The notes beneath the pieces were generated by a model. The model did not search any database. It was not told where the DNA came from and worked only from the letters and a program-made list of their open reading frames with translations. A program made the position numbers and the translations under genes. This document shows positions 35,701 to 46,146 of a stretch of DNA of 64,000 bases, one piece after another. Positions within the stretch are counted from its first letter, which is position 1. Each line of letters opens with the position of its first letter. The stretch is from Valencia hispanica (Eukaryota > Chordata > Actinopteri > Cyprinodontiformes > Valenciidae), in assembly GCA_963556495.2 (NCBI GenBank), contig OY747713.1, positions 26,661,961-26,725,960 of the forward strand. The letters are read 5' to 3'.

Positions 35701-36067
35701 CTCCCATTTTTGACATAGCTAACTCTGTTTTGTTTGTTAAATTGTTGCTTTGCAGAGAAGGGTCTGTTTTTTGGATCAAGTCAAACAGAGTGGGAATATC
35801 ATTACCCAATATTACAGAATAAGGCAATGTTGGGACCACAGCTACTGGCAAAAGGTAAGTCTGACCTCCTACCGTTAGGTACACTTCCGCTGTAGGGTAT
35901 ACGTGTTTATCTCCATGTACACAACTTATGGTAGCTCCCACCTCATTTAGTTTTTCAGCCGACACCAACTTTGAATGTACCAATGACTGGAAGCAACCCG
36001 AATCCATTTTCTCTAGGTGTGTCAGTGCCTGGCCTAGGTATTGAACATAAAAGTGATGGTTTTGCCT
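32734..36067 (-). pseudogene. pol: Gmr1 pro-pol: protease, integrase, RT, RNase H
   Basis: Protease: DSGCFQSLVH at 36004-35975 and ILGNDIPTLF later. Integrase: zinc-binding region HSIPWAGHM...CTSCETCQ (about 35270-35140). Its catalytic core has acids in GMDIVGPL, LTDCGTNF and DGLVERYNQ (about 35070-34750), followed by a GPY/F-type module (WHGPYEIV, about 34350). RT follows: VVLVPKKDGSLRFCIDFRYL (about 33905-33850), FGLQDAPATFQRLMDY, then YLEDAVVYS where YxDD is expected. RNase H: QTDASGVGLGAVLYQ, TVEKECLAMKWA and ETDHRALQWF. Breaks are a frameshift near 35285 and a TAA at 33763-33765 just after DDLLERVGPAV. The frame's final stop lies 3-5 nt inside the 3' LTR. Domain positions are approximate. 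Confidence 0.88.
32739..32757 (-). promoter_or_regulatory. Polypurine tract of the Gmr1 element
   Basis: Immediately 5' of the 3' LTR the minus strand reads AGAGAGGGGGGAGGTGA. This is the position and composition expected of the RNase-H-resistant plus-strand primer. It also lies inside the end of the pol reading frame. Confidence 0.75.
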
Positions 36068-37165
36068 TTATTGTGGGCAAAAATGTTGTGTGTGTCCCAA
36101 ACCATTACACTGATAACACCTCACCTCCTGTCCTGATGACTTGGCAAAGTGCTTCTTAATCTGATAGGACTTCTGGGGCTGAGGCTGCTTAACACTAGGC
36201 ATATTTTTAACCTGAGTTCGACCAAAACCCTGTTCACCCCCAATGGACTTAATTGACTGGGCGTGGTGGGTCTCCCGACCAAAGTAGGTCGTCTTGGATC
36301 CCCTCCTTGCTAACATGAAGACTTCTGCGACACTAGCCGCTTGCTTTGCAGTCGTTGGGTCCCGCTCCCGCCCCCGGATCCAAACCTCCAACTCTGGATT
36401 TACCATCCGCAAAACTGCTCCAGAATTATCTGCTCTGATAAATCTTCAACAGTTTATTTTTTCCGGTTTAATCCATCTCATGAACAAGTCTTTTAATCTT
36501 ACGTATAGTTCACGTGGTATCTCACCTTGTTCAATCTTTAGTGATCTGAAACGGCGCCGATAAGTATCTGCTGTTATCTCATATTTGGCCAATACAGATT
36601 CTTTAACTTTGTCATAGTCTTCTGAATCTTCAATATCTGTGAGAATGTATGCAGTACGAGCTTTTCCTGTTAGCAGGGGAACAAGACGAATGGCCCATTT
36701 ATCCTTCGCCCATCGACATACCTGTGTCATCCTCTCAAATGTCGTCAAGAAGTCTTCAATATCATCCTCTGGTGCTAGAGGAAGCAACTTTGGTTCAATT
36801 GCAGGTCTACTACCTCGTATTCCTGGCAAGTCCCTTTCTTCCACCCAATTGGCATCACCTTCAACGGCTGTCGGGGATGGTGGTGAATCTTGCTGGTTTG
36901 GAGTTTCCAATACAGCACTTAGTTGTTGTTGGATCTGTGTGAATTGATGTTGCATGCCTTTCCAGCGTTGTTCCTGCCGTGACAACTCCTTGTCCATCTG
37001 CTGGTCTCTCAATGTTTGAGAATGAATGAGAGATCTCACCATTCCGGCCAGCTCTTCCAGCCTTTCTTCAGTGGTGGGTGCTGCCATAACCTCCAGGTCC
37101 TTTGAAGCTCCGGCTACCTCTTCAGGCTCCCCCTCTGAGCTTGGCTTTTTTCCACCCTTAGGCAT
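36068..37165 (-). pseudogene. gag: Gmr1 gag with SCAN-like segment and CCHC knuckle
   Basis: ATG at 37165 (MPKGGKKPSSEGEPEEV) lies 24 nt inside the LTR boundary. A coiled/Gln-rich N-terminal region is followed by a capsid-like region (WAIRLVPLLTGKARTAYILT). The next segment resembles the SCAN domain: YRRRFRSLKIEQGEIPRELY, LKDLFMRWIKPE, and after the stop LRMVNPELEVWI and AASVAEVFMLARRG. A CCHC zinc knuckle CYQCNGLGHTQHFC (36077-36118) ends gag. An in-frame TGA at 36446-36448 interrupts the SCAN-like part, and a TAA (36068-36070) separates the knuckle from protease in the same frame. SCAN domains of vertebrate transcription factors are thought to derive from Gmr1-like gag. The similarity here is by eye. 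Confidence 0.82.
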
Positions 37166-37188
37166 CCTCACCTCCTTGTGTGGACACT

Positions 37189-37592
37189 TGTCATATCGAC
37201 GGCCTTAAGCGGCTGGATTTCACGAGCAATGACACCGAGGCAAGAATTTGGCAAGTCACGCAGAGTGGTTTATTTTCCACCAGTTGTCTGGATCACAGGC
37301 AGCAACAACACTCTCCCAGCCTGACACATGCAGTCCTATATATTCTGCTTCAAATTGGGCTAAACCATCTAGTTCGGCTCTCCAGGGGAGCTCCTCTGGT
37401 ACCCTCACCAAATATTTCTAAACTTTATTTAAATACAAATAGTTCCATATCCCATTACATACAAAAGTACAGATATGAAAATCCTCATCGACTTCCAAAC
37501 ACCAGATTAAAACACCCCTAAGAAAACCCATTAGAATATTTCCCCCACACTCTCCTCCTGGCATCAACCGGAACCTTTAAATGGTGCTCGGA
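37189..37592 (-). repeat. Gmr1 5' LTR, inner half
   Basis: Matches 31922-32325 of the 3' LTR and ends (on the + strand) at the L1 target duplication AATGGTGCTCGGA. It continues at 45734. Confidence 0.9.
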
Positions 37593-37742
37593 TGAGCTGC
37601 TGCTGAGATCTCGCGAGAGCTGTGCGTAAGTAATATGGCGGTAAACTGGTAAAACAAACAAACTCGGGTTAAAACAAATCATAACATTTGAGCCAAATAT
37701 AGCAAACGTTTAATAATAATAACCATTATTTTTTATTTCTCC

Positions 37743-38593
37743 ATAAACAAACTGGACGAGGAAACCTTGCACAGCCTGGAAAGCTACTTGGACGAGTGCT
37801 TTGACAACATTGTTATGGGCAACCCACAGAAATCCACCTCTGCTATGCCGACAAGCACACCATCACAAAAACGCACTCGTTCTGAGGCAGGCACCTCCAC
37901 CATCTCTCCAGAGAAAAGCTACAGCGATGTCCTGGACTTAATAGATAAGAACCTAACCAGCCTAGACGCCCGTCTGGGCCTGGTTGAGGTTCTCCATAAA
38001 GAATTTCAAGCTCTAAGGGAATCCCTGGAGTACAGCCAACAACAGGTAGCATCGCTCGCTGCAGAAAACCAAACGCTTAGGGAGAGTGTAAAGAAACTCA
38101 TTGAGGGGATGACGCAGCTGTCCGGAGAAAGTAAGAGGATGAAAGAAACTATCTTGGATATACAGGCCAGGGGAATGCGGGACAATCTTGTTTTTTCTGG
38201 GATCCCAGAACAGGCTGAGGACGACGCTGAATCCGAGATTTTCTCCAACATCAGTTAAAGCTCCCAAGCGACACGGTAAAAAACATCACTTTTCACCGCG
38301 TCCACCGCCTAGGAGGTAAGAAGCCCAACAACAGCCGGCCGCGACCAATTGTTGCTAAATTCGAGCATTACAAGCAAAAAGAGCAGGTCAGAGGCCAGGG
38401 TAGAGAGCTGCGGGGAACGAATTACAGCGTTAACGATCAATATTCGAAGGAAATCCTGGATAGAAGGCGCATTTTGTTCCCAATCAGAAAGAAATATATC
38501 AGTGAAGGCACCAGAGCTACAGTAGCGGTAGATAAACTGTATGTTAATGGGCAGCTGTTCAGGGACCCCCAGCTTACTCCTTGGCTTTATTAG
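37743..38593 (+). pseudogene. L1 ORF1 (RNA-binding chaperone protein), frameshifted
   Basis: The frame probably began at 37743, where an ATA now stands in front of NKLDEETLHSLESYL. An open stretch runs to 38258, and the continuing frame QLKLPSDTVKNITFHRVHRL starts at 38252 and ends at TAG 38591-38593. Features in order are a Ser/Thr-rich N-terminus, a heptad-rich coiled coil (EVLHKEFQALRESLEYSQQQ, AAENQTLRESVKKLIEGM), an RRM-like start (RDNLVFSGIPE), and a basic C-terminal domain (RPRPIVAKFEHYKQKEQV, ILFPIRKKYISEGTRATV). The layout is that of L1 ORF1p, which trimerises and coats L1 RNA. Damage is one frameshift near 38240 and probable loss of the initiator. Confidence 0.8.
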
Positions 38594-39002
38594 TCATGTA
38601 ACACTGGTCAGATAAGAGTTGTTTTATCAGTCAACTATAACGTAAAGTTAGCACAGCTCTGTAAAGTTGTTTACATTACTCAATGTGGGCGGGGCCAGGG
38701 CTAAGCACTGGGATACTGGCTCTTTTTTCTTTTCTCATCTTCACATGTCTATCACCAAATGTCTTTGTCACTCCTTTTTTTCTTCTTTTATCACTCACAC
38801 ACACACACACATAATTTTTTCATAATATAACTATTTCTTTCTCTCTCACCCTTCACACCTTCACAACTTTCTTCTATTTCTCTCTTTCTTATATCTCGGC
38901 TTTTGGATTTTCAATCAGGCAACCCCAAGCACAAACTAATAATACACCTGTGTTTATCAGTTTCTATGGTGAAATGGACTTTACAACTTTTATCTCAAAA
39001 TC

Positions 39003-42000
39003 ATGACTACTCTAAGGTTTGTCACGTGGAGTGTTCAGGGAGCTGGCACCAGAGAGAAAAGAGTTAAGATTTTTAACCAGCTTAAAAGATTGAAGCCAGA
39101 TGTCATCTTATTACAAGAAACCCATAAATCTACCTCAGCTGGAGATGATCTTAAATCCCCTGAGTTTCCTAATGTGTTTTCTGCATGCTATAACTCTTGA
39201 CAAAGGGAAGTAGCAATATTAATAAATAAAAATTTAAATTTTACAGTAATAGATACAGTTACAGATCCAGAGGGTAGATTTATTATAGTAAAACTATCTA
39301 TACATAACCAAAAGTTATGTATTGTCAGTAAATATGGTCCAAATGTTGATGACCCCTCATTCTTTCATTCCTTCTTCTCTGTGCTCCTTGAACACATGGA
39401 TTGCTCACTTGGGGGCGACCTCAACTTTGGTTTAAATGAAGAAATAGACAGGCTCAGCACAGCAGGGACTCAGCGCAGCTGGAAATCTATAGATATAGTC
39501 AAACAGTACATGAGCGATTATGGACTTTGTGATGCATGGCGATCTCTTCACCCCAATGACAAAAAATATACTTTCTTCTCAAATGTCCACCATTCATATT
39601 CTCGACTGGATTATTTGTTAGTAAGCATCTCACTGTTGACTGACATTTCAGACACTGAGATACACCCTATAGCTGTTAGCGATCATGCTCCTGTTTCTCT
39701 AACTTTAGTAAATAAAACAGAAACACCTCAAAGCAAAAATTGGAGATTTAATATATCCTTACTTAAGGATAAAGAATTTATTAAATATTTCGAAAAAGAG
39801 TGGGCCTCATATTTGGAATATAACGACCTCCCTGGTACGTCGCCATCCATTCTTTGGGAGGCAGGAAAAGCTGTGATTAGAGGTAAAATAATCTAATTCT
39901 CATCAAATAAAAAGAAAATGGAAAAGAAATGTATTCAGGAATTAGAAGAAACTATTAATTCATTAGAAGCTTCTCTAGATGAGGAGAGACTAGGCAAAAT
40001 CCGTAAAGCAAAGCTAGAATTAAATCAAATTATTAATAAACAGACTCAGTTCTTAATTCAAAGACTTAGGATAGAAAACTTTGAACAAGGTAATAAATCA
40101 GGTAGATTTTTGGCTAACCAGCTTAAAATTAATAAAGAAAAAACAACTATATCTGCTATTAAAGATCAGACCGGGAATACAGTATATGATCCTGGAAGAA
40201 TAAACAACACATTTGAAGAATTTTACAAGGCTTTATACTCACCAGAGATAAATCCATCAGATTATGAAATTGAATTTTTTTTTGATAACATAACACTACC
40301 TAAATTATCTGAAAGTCAAGCGATGGCCCTGGATTCACCACTAACAGCGGCTGAACTCCAGGAGGCTCTCCAAGGCATGCCCAATAAAAAGGCTCCAGGC
40401 CCAGATGGATTTCCAGCAGAGTTCTATAAAGAATTCTGGAATATTCTGGCACCAACATTCCACAGAATGCTGCAGGAAACCAAGGAAAATGGCCGACTCC
40501 CACCAAATATGAATTCTGCCTACATTAGTCTTCTACTAAAATCAGGTAAAGACCCTTTGTTTCCTACCAGCTATCGTCCCATATCCCTCATTAATGTTGA
40601 TCTTAAAATAATCTGCAAAGCCCTCGCAAAAAGGATAGAGAAAGTAACCCCTCTTATAATACATCCTGATCAAACTGGTTTTATTAAAGGGAGACATTCA
40701 TCCACAAATTCACGTAGATTAATAGATTTTATAGATTTTTCTTACTGTAAAAACATTAAAACTAATATATTATCTTTAGATGCAGAAAAACCATTTGATA
40801 GAGTTAACTGGAAATTCTTATTTGTAACCTTACATAAATTTGGCTTTGGAAATTCTTTTAGAAACTGGTTGAAAATATTATACAGTTCACCAACAGCATG
40901 TATCAGGACAAATAACCAAATATCATCTAGGTTTTATCTTCAGTGAGGTATCAGGCAGGGATGTCCTCTCTCTCCCTCCCTGTTCGCTATTTTTATTGAA
41001 CCACTAGCTGCAGCAATCAGGCAAACTCACAATATTAAAGGCATAAAATGCAATAACATAGAACATAAAATCAGTCTTTATGCAGATGATGTATTACTTT
41101 TTCTCCAGCATTCACAAACCTCTTTCTCTCAGGTAATCGGGTTGATAAACTCTTACTCAAATGTTTCAGATTATTCTATAAATTGGTTAAAATCTACAGT
41201 TCTTCCAATCAATTGTTCTGTCCAGAATCCAACTAATACACAACTGCAGTCAGGGAATATTACCTATTTAGGTATCAATGTCTCACCAAGACTGGCAGAT
41301 TTAATAACGCTAAACTACATCCCACTTTTAAAAAAAGTGGAAGATGATCTTGCTAGATGGAAATCCCTACCCATATCACTTATGGGAAGGGTTGCTTCAA
41401 TAAAAATGAGGGTTTTGCCCAGAATCAACTTCTTATTCTCAATGATCCAAAGTAAACCATCACTAGACTGGTTTAGATCTCTGGACTCCTCTATCTCTAA
41501 ATTTCTTAGGAAAGATAAAACCCCCACGTATCAGCCTAAAAAGACTGCAGAAGACCAAAGAAAAAGGAGGTCTAGATCTGCCAAACTTCCATCATTATTT
41601 CTTAGCCAACAGGCTCCAATACATCTCAAGATGGTTAAAACATAGCTACCTAGACGAGTCCTGGATAGACGTAGAACAGACACTATGTAATAAGATAAAA
41701 CTTTCAGACCTACCATTTATTAGCTCAAATATAAAACAACATGAATGCTTTAAAAGCATAAATATCAGCTCCTCTCTGACAGCATGGTGGGAGTTTCTAA
41801 AAATGACAGAGTCCACAATAATCCCATGCAGACGTACACCCATCTGGAATAACCCCGACATCTTGCAAAAAAAATGTATGATAAGTTTTCCAGTCTGGAG
41901 GTGCAATGGAATTGAATACCTGGAACATATATTTGAAGGAACAGACTTTATCCCATTGAATACATTAATTACACAATATGGAATTGATAAAAACAAATTC

Positions 42001-42715
42001 TTAGAATATCAACAAATTAAATCTATTAAAGGTAAATTTAGGCTCAATACAGCTGAATTACAAATTCCAGCAAGAGTTTTAGATTTTCTTAATCTCAACC
42101 CCCCCAAATTGCTGTCTAAAATATACAAAACGTTATCTACATTAGATGAATCAATAGCCATCCCTATTTAAAAATGGAAGGTGGATTTATCAGCCAGCTT
42201 TGACCAAAACGTCTGGTCTCAGATATGTTTAAGAACCTTTAAAATAACAAACAATCCTCATTTGCAATTAATACAATACAAAATCCTTCATAGAGTACAC
42301 TATACAGGTCAGCGAACGTTTAGGATGGGTTTTACATCGTCTAATACCTGCTTACAATGCACAAGCAATATACCAGATACTTATGTTCATGCGCTTTGGT
42401 TCTGTCCATCTGTTAAGAAATTTTGGTGCCAGATATGTGAGGACTTATCAAAGTGTCTGAAACATCCCACCATCTCCCTCAATTTGCCTGTTAGGAAATT
42501 TAAACGATGTCACCATGGACACAAAGTCAGTTCTAATGGTTCACATTGCCTTATGCATCGCTAAGAAAACTATCATCCTGAATTGGAAAAATAAAAAAGC
42601 TCTTAATATTAATCAGTATAGAAATCTCTTGTTGGACCATATCGGTCTTGAGACGGCCTCTGGCTCCATATCTGATCAATCTCTCTGGGCTCCTTTGATC
42701 GGCTCCATCACCTAG
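39003..42715 (+). pseudogene. L1 ORF2 (endonuclease-reverse transcriptase), inactivated
   Basis: ATG 39003 opens an AP-type endonuclease: TWSVQGAG (Ser where the catalytic Asn is usual), LLQETHKS, GGDLNFGLN and AVSDHAPVSL. RT follows with KKAPGPDGFPAEFYKEFW, SYRPISLINVDLKIICKALA, the GFIKGRHSS block, [14 protein letters not shown] and an intact [11 protein letters not shown] catalytic motif (about 41075). The C-terminal region has a Cys-rich segment (CLQCTSNIPDTYVHALWFCP) and ends at TAG 42713. In-frame stops in the first frame are TGA 39198, TAA 39894 and TGA 40945. The frame shifts near 41525, a TAA lies at 42169, and it shifts again near 42510. It would be about 1,240 codons if unbroken. 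Confidence 0.88.
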
Positions 42716-45700
42716 TGGGGGTGGGGGGCACTTGGTTTTGTCGTTTGGGACACTGTTGCTGATGTGGGTGTTTTGGGGTTGGAGGCGTCTGAGGGGGACC
42801 CCAGGGGGTGGGATCACTGGGCGGATGGGGCGCTGGACGTCGTTGCCGGCCTGGGGTTGGGCTTTGGGTGGTAACTCCTGATGGCTGCATACGGTGCCTT
42901 GGGGGGGTTGCACTGGCGGACATGGGTTACTGGCCTGGTGGCCGTGCTGCGCCTGGGTAGGGTCTGGGGTGGGCCTGGGGATTCGGTGCTCGGGGGCGCT
43001 GCACCCCCTAGCTATGGTCCTGGCTGGGGGTTGGGGCCGGCCGGCAGCCGGCATGTGCAGCCGCCTCTCTCTTTTTCTCTGGGCCGATTGTCATCGCCGG
43101 TCCCTGTATGGCGTCTCGCCTTGTTTGGTGGTTGGGGTGCCTGGCTGCTGGTCGCAGCGGCTGGGTGGCATTTCTGGGCCGGATCCGTCCTTTTTCGCAC
43201 TGGACTTGGCTCCTGGGTCTTGGTCTTTGTGCGGGGCGCTGGGGTTGGGCATTTGGCCGGGTTTGGTCGGACTTGCGGGTGGACTGGCCGGGTGGACTGG
43301 CCGGGTGGTGGGCGTGCAGGGCAGGTGGGTGGGGCGCTGGGTTTGGTTTCCTGCCGGGCCGTTGAGCAGCAGTGGTCGCTCCACAAGGAATGGGGCTGGT
43401 GGATGTCGGCCTGGTGGGTCGGCCGCCCGGCTCATCGGTTTGCTCCTGGTCTGGGCAGGTACGTCGCCGTGGTTCGGGCTACCGGGGCCTCCGGTGTGCG
43501 GGTGGCGCTGGGGGCCTCCTTTGCTGGCGGGGAGGCTGTTGCTGTGTAGCGACAGGTGCTCTCCCCCTACGAGGGCACTTGGACGGGGGGGGGGGGGGGG
43601 GTGTGCGGGAGGGGGTTGGGGGGGTGGCGGTGCGCACTCAACCTGGGTGTCTAGTGTCTTTTGTGTTTTGAGAGTAGAGCGAGTGTCAGGGTGGGTTTAG
43701 TTCCCCTACTGGGATGGGGCTGAGGGGACTGCCTTGGGGTCCGTGGGGCTTTGTGGTGCTGTGGCTGTGGGCCCCGGGTCGAACGTGCCATGGCCTCCCT
43801 CCCCTGGTGGATCCCGGTGAACAGCGGTGCCTATTGGGGTCAGTGGGGGAGCTGGCTCCCTGGGAAGACATTTTGTCTCCCAGTCCTTCCCTCCCCATCC
43901 CTGGACACCTCTGTCCACCCGCTCCATCACTTTACCACTCATATAGGGTCTTGGGGCATGGGCACATCACTGGGGTGCGAGGAGGGGCTTCCCTCCTCGC
44001 TATCCCGTGGTGTCCTGGGTCCCAATTTTAATATACATCTTAGACACTCCCACTTATAACATTCTCACGCGACACATATGTAGGGACTTTGGGGTGGGCA
44101 CACTTTTCGGCATCCAAAGGGGGAGCGGTTCAATCAGCTTCACTTCTAATGCCGGTGCCCACTGTTAAACCACATATAGACACTGAGGGCTCAGGGTGGG
44201 GGTTGGGGGATGTTTGGCTGCCTTCCCCACATCCCACCCCTCTGTTTTAAATGCACATTATAACAACACGCATCAACACCATACTCAAGCGGGAGGATGG
44301 AGGCTAGGGGTCTTTTCACACCCTGTTCGCTACGGGCCATCAGGGGTTGGGGTCCGGAGGAGGAACAGGCGGTCTGGTCGGGGTCCTGGGCTGTCGGGCT
44401 GCTTTGCCACTGTGGGGCCCTTGGTGGTCTGCTTGTCTCCATCCTAGAAGGTAAGGGGTCCATCTCCCGGGTCCGGGGGCTGGTGGCTCTACTGGGGCAT
44501 CGGTACCTGGACCTGGGAGCATAAAGTGTGTATGGGGTGTGTGAGTGAGGGTACAGCTTAATTTTTTTGGGTGTCTTGGTGAGTCAGTGAGAATGTATGG
44601 GTTTAAGAGGGAGGGAACGTATGACTGTGTCTGTATGTCTTTGTCTACCTGTCAGGTTGGATCTTGGTCTGCCCCCTCCCCTGGCGTACCTCAGGCTTTA
44701 CACTTAATGGGGGGCCTATTTCCCCTCCGTCACTCCCCGCCGGTGACAGGGGCCCCTGCCTGCCGGTGCATCGGTGGTCAATCCGGTTCGGACCTGGTGC
44801 GTGCCTGGCTGGGCCTGGGGGGGGCGGTGTGTCGGTCGGCCGATGCGCTGGGCTGATATCTTCCTTTGGTTGGTTGGGGCACCTCTTTTAGAGGTGCCAG
44901 GTTTGGGATTGTTGGGTGGTGCCTGCTCGGTTGCTCGGCGGGATGCGGATCCGGCGTCTCTGCTCGTTTGATCACCTGTTCTGTGCGCACCGTGTGTGGC
45001 CGGTGGGGCCTGTGGGCTCGTCACTGCTGCCCCCCGGGCCCCTGTATAGTGGCCGCTGGACGTTCCCCTGGGGTTCTCCTTTGCTCCACTCTTGGGGGAT
45101 GCAGTTGGCCCCGCCCGGGTCCGCCTGGGGCTCTGGGGGTCCTTTGGACGTCTTTGCTCCGATCTCCTTCATGTCTGCATCGATTCCTGGGAGACTGATT
45201 GATGCCTGCTCACACCAACTATCGAACACTCTTATGAAGAAACCTTATATGCACCAGCATGCTAACACACACACATAGATGTGGGGTCTCTGGTGTTTAA
45301 GGATATATTCTTGGGCTGAGGTTATCATTACTAGAGCTTGATTAATCGGTACCATGAGTTTTTCTGTGACGTTGTTGTATTTTTAGATCTATTTTTGTGT
45401 GATGTGGTTGTGTAATTCTTAGTTCACAATGTTTTTGTTTTTTTGTCGATGTTCCTTTTTCGTGTTTTGTTTTGTTTTTCCCCCTCTCTCTGCCGTCCTG
45501 TGGGTATGGAGGCAGACTTCAATGTCTTCCTGTGTTTTCTTTGTTCCTCTTCCTCTCTTGTATTTTCAACTCACCCTCTCTCTTGACTTTTTGTTTCCTA
45601 CCTCTCTTCTTCATCTTCCTTCTTTCTTCTCCTTAATTTTCCATCTCCGTGTCCATAACATCAGGAAATAAAACCCCAAGAATTCATAATAAAGATTTTT

Positions 45701-45719
45701 CACAAAAAAAAAAAAAAAA
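42716..45719 (+). other. L1 3' UTR, about 3 kb, strongly G-rich on the sense strand
   Basis: From the ORF2 stop to poly(A) the sense strand is dominated by G runs, including an uninterrupted G tract of about 18 at 43586-43603. The first ~2.4 kb is G-rich and the last ~350 bp is T-rich (about 45370-45650). Long frames in this region (up to 268 codons at 42894) are glycine/tryptophan composition artefacts without conserved motifs, and the truncated L1 copies do not preserve them. The same UTR appears as copies A, B, C and E. Confidence 0.85.
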
Positions 45720-45733
45720 AAATGGTGCTCGGA

Positions 45734-46146
45734 CTCCCGGGGAAAGATTTGCCCGAACACCCTGGTGAGGAAACAGGAAGAAAGGTAGGTGAACACTTCA
45801 AACTTCCCTTCTTAATTTAACACTGAACTTTCTTGCATTCTTCACTCCCAGCTTTCCTACTTCTGAGAAACCATTTTGTTTCATGTAACAATTCTTTTCT
45901 TCCTCCAGACTACTCCACATGACTTAACGAGGAGCAGCTGTGGCTCTCCTGAAACAAAGGCAACCATCCATCTCACAATTATCTTCAATAAATATCTTAA
46001 AACCTTCCGTGTACAATGGTCTTCTTTCATATACAAATACACTTAAAATACAGTATTAATGAGGGGTCAAGTTAAAGTGCTTCTGTTCCCCAGTGTAACA
46101 TAAAGATAATTTACAAACACAAGTAATGAAAGTCCTCTTCATTATA
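45734..46146 (-). repeat. Gmr1 5' LTR, outer half
   Basis: Continues the LTR interrupted at 37592. 404 + 413 bp gives 817 bp, the same as the 3' LTR. On the minus strand the element starts TATAATGAAG here, against TGTAATGAAG in the 3' LTR, so the terminal TG is mutated. Confidence 0.88.

Larger units (their letters stand above)
37593..45719 (+). mobile_element. Full-length L1-type LINE (copy D)
   Basis: This L1 has a 5' UTR of about 150 bp, ORF1, a ~400 bp spacer, ORF2 (endonuclease and RT), a 3.0 kb G-rich 3' UTR, AATAAA at about 45689 and a poly(A) run. It is flanked by the target duplication AATGGTGCTCGGA (37580-37592 and 45721-45733) and sits in the same transcriptional direction as the + strand, opposite to the host Gmr1 element. 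The family resembles fish L1 elements such as Swimmer (inference). ORF1 has one frameshift and a lost ATG. ORF2 has several stops and frameshifts. It is a young but inactive insertion, since it post-dates the Gmr1 LTR. Confidence 0.9.
31922..46146 (-). mobile_element. Gmr1-type Ty3/gypsy LTR retrotransposon (split by an L1)
   Basis: The element is complete with both LTRs, gag, protease, integrase, RT and RNase H, read on the minus strand. The pol order is protease - integrase - RT - RNase H. The standard Ty3/gypsy order has integrase last. The Gmr1 group of deuterostome elements (first described from cod) is known for this Ty1/copia-like order, while its RT and integrase are gypsy-like. Without the L1 it would be about 6.1 kb (internal region 32739-37188). 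The flanks TGGAC (31917-31921) and GGGAC (46147-46151) are a plausible 5-bp target duplication with one change. Coding breaks are TGA 36446-36448, TAA 36068-36070 (possibly a natural gag stop), a frameshift near 35285 and TAA 33763-33765. It is not autonomous now. Confidence 0.9.

Noticed and set aside
42894..43700. A 268-codon Gly/Trp-rich frame and overlapping frames on both strands
   Set aside because: They lie in the G-rich L1 3' UTR. Frames exist on both strands because of composition and are not kept in other L1 copies.
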